A stretch of 64,000 nt of DNA from Pezizomycotina sp. ARF18 (GCA_002224055.1 AZLU01000141.1:42162-106161); one strand, 5' to 3'. Shown: positions 11,191 through 25,500, counted from the stretch's first letter. Notes: generated by a model from the sequence alone, not told the origin. Numbers and translations: made by a program.

Positions 11191-13479
11191 CAACTTATAT
11201 TCTTAGACTCCCTAAGAGGGTCTCGTAGAATCAGGAAATTTGCTTCCTTACCTACCCTTGGATAACAATCATGTTCAACATGCCTCCGTTAGAGGCCATA
11301 CGGCACCTATTCGGTCATGAAAGAGGTAATGTATAACTCGTCGTTCACACGTTTCTGACAAAACAGGGCGGCGACTGCTAATACATGAAGCAAGGATGCA
11401 GTCAACTTAACCCCTGGAACTAAATTACAAAGGACCACTATGGATAATACGTCTAAAAAGAGCCGTTGCTACATATTGGCCAGTACTGATCACCCCTCAG
11501 AGCAATGTAATCGCTCCCAGGTAACGATGGCGTATAAACGTAGAACTTTATTTAGCGCCCTCTGGAAACGTATCTTCCATAATGAGAATTGCGGACTGTA
11601 AAAGCAATGCGGAGACCCGAATATACCCTTTATGAACATTCACGCTCGCTCACCGAAAGGCGCCGCAGCTGCCATACCCGTGTCGGGTTCTGACCCTGAA
11701 GCAGTTAAGCACAAACGTTTCTACTATCGATCTGTTCAACTTCACTTCTCTATTTTGCGCCACACAGACCGACGATAAACTCGTTGGAGCTGGTTACTAG
11801 CGATAATTCTTATGTCTCGAAAGTTCGGGGTTGCAACACGACAGATATCTTTCCGAATCTATTCCTGCAAGGGGCTATGGAGCATAACGGGGTTCCTAGA
11901 TTCATTTTGCGGTTCTGAACGATACGAATCGCCACCGACCATAAGTGAAAAGTAAATCAATGTCGAACAGCACAGTAGCCGCACATAATCCTTACAGGAA
12001 GTCGTCGCCAAGTTATCGAGATTGCACAGGTGCTTTATAGGGCATTTGCAGTTAAATGTCGCACGGTGCAGTCTATATAAGCATAAATTCCATGATGCGC
12101 CACCGATAGGTTTTGAAGTTACTCCGGCTGCTAGCCGAATCTGGTATAGACGTATTTATTGACGATTCTCCTGAGGTTCTGCATTGCATCGCAGAAAAAA
12201 AAAAATAGTTTCCGGAGGATTCCAAAACGGCAAAACTATCACTTGGAAGTCAATGTCCTTATATAGTGAAATTCAAACAAGGCTTCATGATCACGTCTAC
12301 CAGGCAAAATACCGAATACCATCATATTTAATTCGCGCGAATCTCCTTGTCTAACGTGAATAACAGAGTAACAATCTTCTCCTCACGATATTAGAGGCGC
12401 GAAGAAATCGAAGTGTTTAACTCGAAAATATCAGGTTGTTATATAAAGTACGGTAAAAAAACGCAGACAGCGACTAAAGAATACTATCAATAGAAGTAAA
12501 CTACGTCTCCTCAAGATTCATGAATCTTTATAGGCTCCTGGGCATAAAATGGCCCTAAAGCAGGCCCTAATCAGGACAAGTGCAATACGGAAGTACCTGC
12601 TTATAAAGGGAAGGCACGAGATAACTATTAGGCTTTTGCTAGTTGCTGAGATTAAACCACAGCATACAGTTTAGTTTTATAAAAAACATTACCGTTTGGG
12701 AAATCAGTACTACTACGGGTTATAAGCCATATTGACCTCCTTGAAGACTACGGCTTGGGTAACCCATAGCTTTCTAGAGTGACGCTGGCAAGTCGATCAT
12801 GATAAGTGATTAAGACGCAAAACGCGAGATGGTTAGCAGATATCAACCTAAGTAGGGGCTGTCGTCTGCGACTGTGTTAGGGGATACGTCCCCAATACTA
12901 TTAACTCTCAGTAATTTCCCTGTCATAAACCCTCTGTTCATAACCCCTGAACTACAGCAGAACCTACAGGTGCATAGTAATCCTTCGCAAACGAGAAATG
13001 ATAGCTTTAGCCCCACCCCGCCTACTACCCCCGCTAGCCCTGTATTCTCTTATAACCGCGTGACCTTTACTCTGTCATTATTCCAGCCTCGCCAACAGCG
13101 GCATATCTTCTTTCTCTCTTATTTCTATTCACGATTTATAACGCCCTACGCGAGAATAGTCAGGTTCGGCTAATGAGATATAGAAGAAATGAAATCCGCG
13201 AGGCGACGAATACCCTCACCATACTTTCATTGCAAATGGAGCTTCAAAACCTTTCTGCGGATATCAAAACGCACTTCCCCTTACGTAAAATTGAAGCTAT
13301 GATTTAGCACCCGAACTCTTTTGTGAGATCGTCACCATTTTCGAATGGACACAACTGAGCAAACGCACGTGTCTCTGATAAATCTTAGCTTGGTCTAAAA
13401 GACCCTTATAACCAGCTTCAAGTGTATACCGAGGCGCAATTAAATCTGCTGGGGGAGAAAAAGTATCTCAACGTGGTTT
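11191..13479. other. AT-rich block, no gene seen
   Basis: Stop-dense AT-rich sequence with no recognisable gene, RNA or element. Further decayed repeat copies are possible but I could not demonstrate them by eye. Confidence 0.5.
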
Positions 13480-16020
13480 GGGACTAGGTGATAGCAGGGT
13501 GCTCGCCAAGGTGAAGTACGCCTAGAGCATAACGAAAGTTATTGAGGCAAACTTCGAGGAAGACGACAAAGATACCATGATTTTCAAAGCGCTGGTGTCT
13601 CCGATATCCGCGATAATTCCCAAATGATCTCAGGGGGCTCAATTTCTTCGTGGGAGAAAATGATATTATCATCAACAAAAATTTCACCACAAAAGGAAAT
13701 GGTGAAGATAAGATAATGTGGCCTTCTAGCTACTGCTGTTCGCGAAACGAGAGGTTGATAGGACATAATAACTTGACCTTGAACATCATTTGTCCACGGA
13801 TCTCATACTCCCAAATTCACCTAGATTATGGTGTCCTCATAGCTAAAAGAAGCTTTATGCTATACAGGTACGGCTTCATTTTACGAAGCATCGCCAATAT
13901 TCTCGATAATTCTAGACCGTTCTGGAGAATGTGATATCCGAGTTGAAACGTTCGGCGGCATCCGAAGCGGGTACATAAACATTACCCAAGGTCTCGCCGC
14001 GGAAAAGAAGACACAACACAACGTTTCTTACAAGTACCATCAGCAAGATATTACGCCATTAGACTGGTAGAAATTTACCACATTCACTAGCTCTCATACT
14101 CTCACATCCCGCAATACGATCTGCCTGATACCGAAGAAGACAGTACTGATAGTGTTAAGACGGAACTAAAAACAAAACCCGATCCGAGTGTTTGGTAACA
14201 TTATGACTCCAATTCTTGTTATTCTGCGCAAAACATAACCGACTTCTACGATTCTTCCTACAGAGTTTTTTTTACAAAGAGGGATCATAAGAGGGCTTGA
14301 TAATCAACGAGAAGCTGATAATAAAGGGATGTCTCGTATCTATCTTTCTAAAGGAATCGTTAGTCCGAACCCCCCCTCTGATATTTACTCACGAATCAGA
14401 ATATCGTGAAGAAAGAGTAAGAATCGATACCGGACGCCAGGTAAAAGAAACTAAACTCATAGGGTCAATAAAATAAGCGGCCACTGTCCATGCAACCGGA
14501 CATGAAATTAGGGAAATCATGCAGGTCGATAAAGACTTTCCAAGGACAGTGTAGCAATCTTGATATTAGACTCCCTCGACGCGCAGCTGATAATTCCAAT
14601 GATCCCAGAATACTCTCGAAGACTCAATATCCCAATAGCGCTAAAAAAAATCCGAACGATGGAGAACGAACATATCACCATCGCCAAAAGTTTCCACCGC
14701 ATGAGAAGACCGACATAAGAGGCAACAAGATTTTCTAGCTGCTGCTATCAACCCAGCCATGAGAACAAGGCGGGACTACGATAACTTCAACTTAAATTTC
14801 CTAGGACAATATCAATTCATATTCCCGTCCTTGAAGAAAGACCTTAGATCTGGACCAATTATAACAGGAAGGACAACGGTAAGAAAAAAAAAAGCAAAAG
14901 TGCAGATTAATTAGAGTGTGAAGAAGCTGGAACATCAATCATTCACTAGAAACTCCGACGACAAAACAAGCACTAATACGGCCTTCTAAGTACTGCCATC
15001 AAGGGAGTACGATAGCTTGAAGTTGAACATCCGTTTATTCTTGATCTTATATTCCTAATTTCACGAAAGCAACCCAACCGCACCCTCATAGCAAAGAGGG
15101 GCTTTGCGCAATACAGGCGTACCCTAATTTTCCGAAGCATCGCCAGTATCCCGTTAATTCCTGGGAAGGCCAATATCTTATTAGTAGTACCGCTTAATTG
15201 TCTGAGGAAAGCGCCATATAACCATCTCTATCTCTAGAGTCTTTCACTAAGAAGAGGAGAATAACGGATAGAACGAAATTTGTAAAACTCCCACTATCAA
15301 AATAAGCAGACCGAAGAACAAAGATAACTTGATCTTGAAAAGGTCCGTTGCCGCACGTCTCGTACTCTGAACCTCACGGAGATGACGACGCTTTCATAGT
15401 TAAGCAGGCTTCACGCCGTACGTGTACACCACGATTCTATAATGCAGTTCGAATATCTCTGATAATTCCCAAATAATTCTAGGAAAGCCCGGTATCTTGG
15501 GAGTACTGCTTAATACTGCGAGACAGAAGACATATCACCACGACCGGAAGCTCCGCACTAAGAAGTTCATAAAGACGAGAGGACACGACTTTCTAACTAC
15601 CGCCATTAACGAACCAGGATGCTGACACGGATACGATAACTGGAGCTTGAACCTTCGTCGTCACCCCCTCTCATACTCCCAACCTCACGAAGATACTTGC
15701 ACCCTCATATACCTAAAATCGGCTTTTCTGCCCTACAGATAAACCACGGATTTCCGCAGGGTCGCTGGAGCCACGATAATTTCCTAAAATCATGGAAACC
15801 TGATATCTTCGTAGCACCACTCTACAGTATACAAGCAGAGACGATATTATCATTAACAAAAGATTCACTAACAAGGAGAAATCACCAGATAGAACAATTT
15901 TATAATTCCCACTATCGTCCAACAAAAAGCTTAACAAAGACGCGCGATAACACAACCTTGAACAACTGTTACTCTCATCCGACCTGATACTCCGGCCTAA
16001 CCTACAGAAAAGAGCTGATA
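13480..16020. repeat. degenerate tandem array, unit about 290-315 bp
   Basis: A repeated order of landmarks: (a) gata-cttgaccttgaac, (b) ctcatactccca, (c) tcctcatag, (d) gggctttgcgcaatacagg, (e) gaagcatcgccagta, (f) gataattccc, (g) acatatcaccacgac, (h) gccttctaagtactgcca. Landmark f falls at about 13612, 13905, 14588, 15153, 15461 and 15775, giving spacings of 293, 308 and 314 bp where copies are adjacent; the wider gaps hold eroded or partial units. About 7-8 units are present, diverged by substitutions and small indels. No coding signal. Confidence 0.75.
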
Positions 16021-16984
16021 GATCGCTTAGAGGGCCACTTGGTGTGTACAAGCCAGATCATAAAACGAAAGAAAAGAAGAAAAGCAGCCTCAGCGCGATG
16101 TCATACTACTAGTATTTCAACTTGACATCGCTGGGAATATCGCATATCATTCTACCGTTTTCCTCGCAGAGTTTTTATGAAGATCCCTCCACGCCGAGTG
16201 TGATAATTTAAAGGGGATTGAGGACTAGGTTCAAAAACATATTTTGTGCCCCTTTCTAACCGTTCTCGTCCTCTTGAATATTTTTACTTTTAAAATTCGG
16301 AAAGGGCAAAAAACGAAGACTGGGCTCCGCACACACGAGACTAAAAGTTGCCGGGAAGAAAGTATACAAAGAAGCCGTCGGTAGGACAACATATAGAACA
16401 GCGGAACAACGGCAGTCGTGCCGACTCACGAACTACGAACGACTAACCGATCGTTGAGCAGAACAACTCCCTAAAATTATACGTTTCACGAGGATCAAAA
16501 CAAACTGCGGAGGATTTATACAAGAGAAGAAGTTCACGCACAAGATACTCATCATCGAACACCGCGGAAAACGAATCGTCCAATAAACATCGAGCAGCCT
16601 ACTGTGATTATACACTGTTCGCCGATGCTGGATCATAGAAGGGTTTTTCGTTCCGTTTAGTTGTGGGGAAAGAATATGATATTAATGTCTCTAGTTTTCG
16701 TAACTTTCTGTTCTTCTAGGAAAAATATAAACTCTGCTTTTCTCTAAAGCGTGCAGGTCATTTATAAAACCTGTTTCCTGTAATATTTTTCTACCCCGCC
16801 GCTGTTTTTCGTAGTCCGCCGCTTAAAATGAAGTATTAGAATATAAGTTTTTCCTTTTCCTTTCTTCTTTTTTTCTGTAAGAATATTGATGTAGCGTTGA
16901 AAGTGCTTCCGTAAGAATAGTAATAATGAATATTAAGTAAGAATTCAACATCGTGCAAATATCCCTTCCAGTAGCTCGAGCGAT
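16021..16984. other. array edge and 3' flank of CPSase gene
   Basis: Eroded AT-rich sequence passing into the downstream flank of the carbamoyl-phosphate synthase gene. No gene seen. Confidence 0.5.
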
Positions 16985-19900
16985 TTACAGCGGCTTCCGC
17001 CGATGAACTCGCTCCACTTCTTAACCTCGTTGGGGATTCCCTCCTTCCTGGCAGCTTCTCGCTCATGCACTGCGCGAACAGGACCGCGGTCTAAAAAACG
17101 ACTCATTAGCAAGACGGCCTTCTTCCAAACATTGATAAAACCCGTCAACGGAAGAGCCCGGGGGGGGTTTCAGCTCACCTTCGGCTCCATAAACAGCGGA
17201 ACGTTAAAATCCACCGCGTTCCTCCTCATAACATAATCCTCATCGACCTGACTAGCCCCCTTCACCGCCGCAAGATTAAACACACCCTTAATATCGTACT
17301 TCTTGAAAACGTCCCTGAGCTTCCTCTTATCCGTCTTCGGGAATTCTATGACATTAACCTCAACCCCGTTCTTCGACAGTGCGGATTTAACACTTTCTGA
17401 TGCAGCGTATAGTTTATACCCGAGAGGCGCGAGGTAGTCTACAATTTTAGAGAGGTACGGCTGCGTAGTATCCCCGCCGAGGAGGATACCGGTACCGGGT
17501 TCGGGGACGGAGAAGTTCATTACGGACTGCATGGATGTCCAGTATGCTTCCACGACGTCCTTTCCGAAGCACGCGATTTCGCCTGTGCTGGCCATTTCGA
17601 CGCCGAGGAACGGGTCCGCGCCCGCGAGACGCGTCCAGGAGAATTGAGGCACTTTAGTAGCGGTGTAATCCCTCTTAACCGCCATTAAATCCGTCGGTTC
17701 GGGGACGTCTTTACCAACGAGCGCTTTCGTAGCTGCGTCGATGAAGTTCACGCCTAACACCTTTGAAACGAAAGGGAAGGAGCGGGAGGCGCGGATGTTA
17801 CACTCTATTACTTTTAGCGCTGGTTCGGATGGTTTTTCTGGGTTTTCGGCTTTGATGATTTGCATGTTGAACGGACCGGTTATTTTCCAGGCTTTCGCGA
17901 CTTTTTCGGCGATGGTCTTCAGGCGGGACATTGTTTATCGTCGAGTGTTGCGGGGGTAGGACTAAGGTAGCGTCGCCGGAGTGTACGCCGGCGGCTTCGA
18001 CGTGTTCGGAGACTGCGTGGATGATGAGCTTTCCGTCGTGCGCTACGCCGTCGACGTCGATTTCCATGGCTCCCTCGATGAATTTTGTGATTACGACGGG
18101 GTGGTCGGGCGATACTTCGGACGCGTTGAGGAGTTTCTCTTGTAATTCGCTCTGATCGCGGATAACGCTCATTGCAGCGCCGGAGAGGACATAGGATGGC
18201 GGACGAGGACGGGAAACCCGACTTTTTCAGCGAACGATTTCGCTTCGTCAACGGACGTTAATTCTTTCCACGCGGGTTGATCGACGCCGATGCTATCCAG
18301 TATCTGCGAGAATTTATGCCTGTCCTCTGCCTTATCTATATCCTTCGGATCCGTCCCCAAAACCTTCGCTCCCGTCTCCGACAACTTCAGCGCTATATTC
18401 TGCGGTAACTGGCCACCTACAGAAACGACAACACCAGAAGCACTCTCCATCTCGTAAATATCCATAACGCGCTCGTACGATAATTCCTCAAAGTATAGTT
18501 TGTCGCGTGTCAAAGTCGGTGGAGTACGTTTCCGGGTTGTAGTTTATCATTACAGTTTTCTTACCCATTTCGCGGAGTGCGAGGGTGCAGGAGACGGCGC
18601 ACCAGTCGAATTCGACGGATGAACCGATGCGGTATACGCCGCTTCCGAGTATTACGATGCCGTGGTCGTTGAAGTCGACGTCGTGAGAAGTAGCGTTGTA
18701 CGTGGTATACAAGTAATTCGTCGACGCGGGGAATTCGGCTGCTAAAGTATCGATCCGCTTAACCCAGGGTTTTATGCCGAAGTTCTTCCTGCGGGCGCGG
18801 ACTTCGTCTTCAGTACACCCTACAAGTTTCGAAATCTGCTTATCGCCGAATCCCATCTTCTTTGCTTTTAGGAGGATATCGTGGTTGAGGCCGAATAGCG
18901 AACCGATCTCTTCGATTTCTTTGTGCATGTCGACGATGTTTTGTAGTTTGTAGAGGAACCATTTGTCGATCTTGGTCAATTCGTTGACCCTCTCCACCGT
19001 ATACCCCTCGTGCAGCATCGCCTGTCCGACAGCCAACCACCGCCTATCTGTCGGGTTCGCCAGCTCCGCGTCTAAATCATCAAACTTCGCACCCTGGAAA
19101 CCCAAGAAGCGGGGATCGACTTGTCGAATCGCCTTCTGGAACGATTCCTCGAACGTCCTCCCGATCGCCATTACCTCTCCGACGGACTTCATGCGGACCC
19201 GATGTCCCGCTTCACGTGGCCGAACTTGCTCAAATCCCACCGCGGTATTTTCGAAACGATGTAATCCAGCGAAGGCTCAAAGTTCGCCGTCGTAGTCTTC
19301 GTAACCGCGTTCGGTAGTTCCGGTAGCGTATGACCCAGCGCGATCTTCGCGGCGGTATAAGCGAGCGGGTATCCGTCGCTTTACTCGCTAACGCGGACGA
19401 TCTGGACAACCTAGCATTCACTTCGATGACGCGGTAATCCAACCCGTCCGGCTGCAGCGCGTACTGGACATTACACTCTCCCACAACACCCAAATGCCTA
19501 ACGATCTTTATCGCAGCAGAGCGGAGCATGTGGTACTCCTCATCGGACAGTGTCTGGCTGGGTGCTACAACAATACTGTCGCCCGTGTGGATACCCAACG
19601 GGTCGAAGTTCTCCATGTTGCAGACGGTAATGCAGTTGTTAGCGGCGTCGCGGACGACTTCGTACTCGACTTCCTTCCAGCCCTTTAGTGATTTTTCGAC
19701 GAGGATTTGCGGGGCTAATGAGAGGGATTGGGCGGATAGCTTCTCGAGCTCGTCGCGGTTGTTGGCGAAGCCAGAACCCAGGCCGCCGAGGGCGTAGGCG
19801 GAGCGGACGATGATCGGGTAGCCGACCTGCTCTGCAGCTTCGAGCGCTTCCTCGACAGTTCCGACGGCGATGGATTCGGCGATGGGGATGTTGATTTCTG

Positions 19901-20758
19901 CAAATTTTATTTAGTCCTCGAATACTCTCCTGCGCTAATATCAAATTAAGTGATAGTTAAAAAATGGAGTGAAGAACATACCCTGCAGCGCCTTCGCAAA
20001 CAAATCTCTATCCTCACTAGTCTCCAGCGTCTTAATCGGCGTACCCAAAACCTCACGCCATCCTATCGAACACACCCATCTTATCCAACTTAACGCCGAC
20101 GTTCAAACCCGTCTGCCCGCCGAACGTGAGCAAAATACCGTCCGGCCTCTCCTTCTCAATGACGTACGAAATGTACTCCGGAGTGACGGGAGGTAGTACA
20201 CCTCATCCGCGAGAAAGTGCGACGTCTGGATCGTCGCGATGTTGGGGTTTATCAGGATGGACTTCTTGCCGGCTTCCTTGAGGGCTTTTATGGCCTGCGA
20301 ACCTGTAGAAAAAAAAAATCAATCATTAGCAATATTATCTTGCAATGGGTATGAATGAGTGGAATTGAGTGCGAAAGTCGTACCAGAGTAATCGAACTCC
20401 CCCGCCTGTCCAATACTCAACCCTCCGCTACCGATGACGAGGACCTTGACACATCAATGAGGTCGCGCCCGCTCGTCACGGCGCCCGAGGCCAGGTACGC
20501 ATTGGGTTCGGCGCGCCTTGCTCCACTGCGAACCTGCATGTCGTGGAGGAGAAGGAGCGGAGGGATCGAGGTTCTGTAGGTGTTGAGGGAGGATTTGGCG
20601 GTTGTGGGTGTCGTGATTGCTGCTGCTGTTGCTGGCCGGGTAGCGAATTGGCGGCGGGCGAGGGATGATGGTGATGATGTTAGGCTTCTAAGGGTTGTTG
20701 TTAATGATGTTGTCCGTTTGGACAGGCAGCGGATCGCTGCTGCCCTGGGGTTAGGCAT
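16985..20758 (-). CDS. CPA2: carbamoyl-phosphate synthase, arginine-specific, large subunit
   Basis: Makes carbamoyl phosphate from ammonia, bicarbonate and two ATP for arginine synthesis. The Ser/Arg/Thr-rich N-terminus from ATG 20758 looks like a mitochondrial presequence, as in Neurospora arg-3. Ordered blocks: [20 protein letters not shown] (20440-20385); ATP-grasp 1 with [15 protein letters not shown] (about 19790) and [20 protein letters not shown] (about 19610); oligomerisation domain with [20 protein letters not shown] (about 18860); the second half, [20 protein letters not shown] (about 18640); ATP-grasp 2 with [13 protein letters not shown] (about 18190); and the C-terminal MGS-like domain with [19 protein letters not shown] (about 17420) and [11 protein letters not shown]. 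Introns: 20303-20383, 19908-19981, 17091-17178. No dihydroorotase or aspartate transcarbamylase follows, so this is not the pyrimidine URA2 fusion. About ten one-base frame breaks (near 20450, 20200, 20060, 19390, 19220, 18525, 18200, 17945, 17045 and 16993). Confidence 0.97.
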
Positions 20759-22521
20759 TTGTTATATAAGTAGGAGGATGTTTTTTTTCGTTAGGAAGCT
20801 TTGCAGATGCGGAAGGAGGGGATTGGAGGGGAAGAAAAGCTGCTAGCGACGAAACGAAAAGAAGCTACGTCAGAATCTCCTGATCTTTGCAGACTTTAAA
20901 CTCGAGGCCTTTAATATAGACAACTGAAAGGAAGAATAGAACAACAGAAACAGAACAGAACAGAACAGAAAGGAATTTTAAAAACAAAACCCTCAATTCT
21001 CTTTGGCAATTGACTAAGTATTTAAAAATGGCTGGGAGAAAGATTTTTTTTTTTTTTTTTTTTTCCTCTATTGATCAAATATGAGAAATTTTTTTTCCAC
21101 TCTCTCCTCAATTGGAAAAAAAAAAAAAAAAAAAAAAAAAGGCGCCCAGTGCAGCTTATGCGGTGTGACATTTGCTTGTTGTTGGATTTAAATTTCTTGC
21201 TGCGATAATTTTTCCTTGCTTTTTCATAAATTCATGCGACCCACCAACGAAAATAGAGAAGAGAAAAAACAAAAAAAAAAAAAAAAAAAAACAGAGCGTA
21301 TCAGACGTCTTAGCCAGTAGGAGGATATGCTTGAGTCTACTAGCCGCAGTAGCTAATGTGGGAGCCTTTTTTTTAAGCTTAAATACGAGTCGACGTTTTT
21401 TTTTTTTTTTGCTTGGTCTTTGCTAGCCAAAACGCAAATTGCTACTACTACTTAAGTAGTATTCAATCAATCAATCACCGTCAAAAACCCGGTCATGAGA
21501 AAATCAACTTCAGTATCAAGATCAAAGAAAACATTCCGTATGCAAAATGCCCACCGCAGGCAGGTCAATTGACTCATATGCATATTCTCGATCAAAGCGC
21601 TTGGTGTTTTTCACAAGAGATCGCATTGAAACGTTGAAAAACTTGACGCCCATGTGAGGGTTTTTTTTTTTTTCTCATTTTTTTACCTTTTCGTCTCCTC
21701 CGGAGCTCCGATACCGGAATGAGGGAGAACGAAGGAATGAAAACGAATGACGATCTTTTCGTCCAGGCAGGCAAGCAAGCAAAGCAAGCAAGCGAAAGTG
21801 ACACAAAGGAAACGCTAAGCTCTTTTTGTTTTCCTCAATTGATTGGTGTTCTTTGGCGGTAGGTTAGTAGTCATAGAGTTCAAGGAGCTCGCGGGCTTTT
21901 TGGATCGAATGCACGGTAAATGTGTCTAAACTAGATATGAATTGATAAAAGCAAACAATTTTAGGGAATATATATAGGTACTAGCAATACAAATTTTAGA
22001 AAAGGAAAAGATGCAATTTTCTGTTTTATATAAAAAAGGAAATATGCAATTTGGTTGCTGAGTACAAAAAAACAAAAGATATTTTAAAACTTCAGAGCAG
22101 TCCGCAAATTTGTCGGATGATTGCTAGGAAGGGCTTTTTTAATTTTTTTTTTTTACAGAAAATAAAGAGTTTATTAAGATAAAAAGAGGACCTAAATTAA
22201 TACATGAGAGAAGGAAAGAAATCAGTTATTCTCGATATGCGTGCTGTGTTGTCGAAGTGGACTTTTAGTTGAACGCTCTCCAGTTCGGTCCAAGACAGCG
22301 ATGGTTGCGCATCGAGATAAACGGAGTGACTATTATAGGTTGTTAACAGATATGATGCTGTGAAAAAAGGAAAACAATAATACGATAAGAGGATAAAAGA
22401 AAGTCAAGTTTTGTCAATGTTAAAATCCGGTTTTGAAAAGAAAAGATGCAGTTTGAAGAAATACGATGAATGCGTAAAACCTTTCTACCAAAACCTATAA
22501 CCCTCCCGAAAGAAAATTTTT
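20759..22521. other. intergenic, homopolymer-rich, no gene seen
   Basis: 5' flank of CPA2 and 3' flank of SF3B1. Contains long T and A runs (about 21044-21064, 21117-21140, 21274-21291, 21400-21410) and an (ACAGA)n tract at about 20950-20970. No ORF shows conservation. Confidence 0.6.
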
Positions 22522-25500
22522 TTAAATCATGATGTAGAGATCGTTCCTCTGCATGTTATCCTCGTCAAAGTTGGGGTAAAACGGAACCATGCTGTCCGCG
22601 GACTGGACGTAAGCGTTATTGAACAGGCGCCCTAAAATTAACAATTTATACATTAGTAGATATTTCATTTCACATAACCCCAATGAGCAAAAGAAGCAGG
22701 GGATGAGAGATAACTTACAGTACGGAGTCCTAACTTTCCTAGCCGGGTGGAACAGACCCGCCCAGACGTAGTTCATGACCAATCCGGGTCCGATCGCCAT
22801 GCGTATCGCATCGATAGCCTCGATGATGCGGTCGATGACGTGCGGCGAGGTCTCGAAGAGGTTAGGATAAAGCAAGTTCAATAAATGCATCATTGCGTCC
22901 TCGCAGCCGAGGCCCACGACGCCTAGCGCGATATGCTTGACCACGCTAGCCGCCGTTTGTCTGTGAACCTGATCGCGGTCGATGAGCGCGTCCTCGAGCA
23001 GCGGGGTGACGGCGTATACGTAGTCCTTCGCCATTTCACCGATGTACTCGAAGAGGAAGGAGAGGGATTTGAGAACGCCGTTCTGCACGTTTAGTTCGGG
23101 TACCCTATACTCGTTCATTAACGCGGGCAGGACGGTGAAGGGAGCGCAGGTTTCTGCGACGATGCCGATTGCGACGGCGGTACAGACGCGGGACTGGCGC
23201 TCTTGGACGCGGAGGTTGTTGAGGAGAGTGGCGAGGACGTCTTGCGGACCGATGGCCTTGGCGATGAAGCCGAAGGTGTTGTTGGCCGCGCGGCGGATAC
23301 CCTTTTGTGCGCTTTTAACATGTCGAGGAGCTCGAAGCAGATGCGCATCCACTCGCGCGCTTGGATCTGCTCGGGTCCGCGGTCGGCGATGCGGCCGACG
23401 AGGTCGATCGTGTTCTCCTGACCTTTTCGTGACGGTTACGGAGGATAGGCGTTAGGCGCGGAAGGAGGTCCTTAATGGGCGGCTGCATGGACGAAATACC
23501 GACGACGGTGACGATGGAACGTAGAGCGCCGAGGATGGAACCGAGGACTTCGGGGTACTCCTCTCCGAGGTACTCGTAGAGCACGACGCCTAGTTTCCCC
23601 ATGAGCGCGTCCTCGCCGCACTGCTTCATTACCATCGCGATGCGGGAGATGAGGTCGGCGGACTGCTGGCGGACGGTCGCGGACTTGTTGTTCAACCGCC
23701 AAAGGATGGTGGACACGATCTGCGGGAGGTAAGGCTTGCAGCGCGTTCCCAGCGCGTTGACGACGGTGCCGAAGCCGTTGAGCATGACGACGTCCTCGAC
23801 GCTTTGCTCCTGGAAGGCGAACAAAACGCCGTCGATGAGGCGCTCTTCGAGGCGCTCCGCGATGTCGGCGGCGCCCAAAGCTGCGACGACCTTTTCGATT
23901 GTTTCGAGGGTCATTTTGCGGTATGCTTCGGATTCGTCCTTGAGGTTGTCGACGATGCGCTCGACGATCTCGGAGACGCCGACTTTTGGGCGACGTCGAC
24001 GGTGGTCTCGACGACTAGTCTGTAGTTGCGCTTGTCGAGAGCCATGCGGCGGACCCAGAAGCACTTGAAGAACTCCGGGAGGACGTTCTCCTTCAGGTAC
24101 GCTGCCGTAACACCGTCCGTGCCCGAGCATTGCGACACGACCTTCAGGACTACTTTCTTCATCTCTTCGTCGGGGGAGTTGAATTCCCTCAGCAGGATTT
24201 CCATGACCTGGCTGGTGTAGTAGTTCGCGTATTCTTCGTCCATGAGCGGGATGATATAACCGACGGCCTTCAAGAAACCGGCCAGACCTTTTCCGCGCTG
24301 CTTGCGGGCACGGTCCACAGCGGATTAAGGATCGTGTCGAAGCTTTCGATACCGTACGGGTGCGCAGCTTCGGCAAGGGCAGCGATAGCCAAGGATGTAA
24401 CAGTACGAACCTTAGCTTGTTCGTCGTCGAGGTTGGGAGCGATACAGTCGACGAGACCCTTCAAGTGCGGGAGGATAGCGCATCCCATGAGGATCGGAAT
24501 CTGCTGCACGATCTTGACACCCGTGTGGCGCGCCTGCCAGGATTTTTACTACGGCAGACAGCACGCAGGAAGGCAGCAGAGCGGGGATACCCAGAGCCGA
24601 AGCGACGACGGCGAAGGCTCTAGCGGTGGTGTTCCGCACGTACTCGTCGATATGGTCGATATCCGGCCTCATCGTCGAGATCATGTGCGCGAGACCGGCG
24701 GCTTTGGACAGGTTACTGATGATTCGCGACCTTCGACGCGGGCGTAGTAATCCTGATCGATAAGGAGGGTTCAATAACCACGAGGATCTTGTGGACGTAA
24801 GGGCGGACGAGGTCGTCGAGCTTGTACAAGATACGGTCGATGACCTTGACGAGTAAATGGCGCTCCTGATCTTCCAGCGTCCTCTCCATCAGGAGCGGGA
24901 GGATTTGGTTGAACAACGGTCCGGCACCGAAAGCCCGCGCGTTATCGGTTAACTGACGCAGAGCAGTCTTCCTCATGGGAGGTGTTCCGTTCTTGACCTT
25001 CAGCAGCAGCCTCATGATTTTCCTTTCCTTGAGTTCGTCGACGGACATGGAGTTTTCGTCGCCGCCCTCGACGAGCTTGCCGAAGTACGTCATGTCTTCA
25101 GGTTTGAAGAATTGCAAGTCGCCGACTCCCGGGATTTCAGTGGGGAGTTGCTTGCCTAGGATGTTGGCGTTCTCGGGCTCCTGCATCATGAAGCCACCGG
25201 CGCCTGACGAGGACATGATCGGTGCCGGGTGGACATGAGTTTACGAGCAGGTGTGCGGATCGGGGCGTAGTCAGGCGGAGGGTCGAGGATCTGGTAACCT
25301 TCCTTGGGAAGCAAGGCGTCCAGTTCCTCATCCGAAAGAGGGGCGTTGCGGCCATAATCGGCGCCGAAAGGAACAGAAGGAACGGCAACGGGTGCCTGTT
25401 GGGCCGATGGGTGCATGGGAGTAACGAGTCCTTGGTTGCCTACGGGAGTCGCGCCGAGGAGCGCAGGAGCCTGATCCCAACGGGAGCGCCTGGGGTTTCA

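Noticed and set aside
11640-11730. 5S rRNA-like stretch
   Set aside because: Only a short word (gaagcagttaagcac) recalls 5S rRNA; the flanking sequence does not fold or align as 5S.
12874-13173. 99-codon ORF in the AT-rich block
   Set aside because: Compositionally random, no motif, and surrounded by stop-dense sequence.
16985-20758. Reading the CPSase gene as the URA2 pyrimidine multienzyme
   Set aside because: No glutaminase upstream and no dihydroorotase or aspartate transcarbamylase downstream, and the N-terminus looks mitochondrial.
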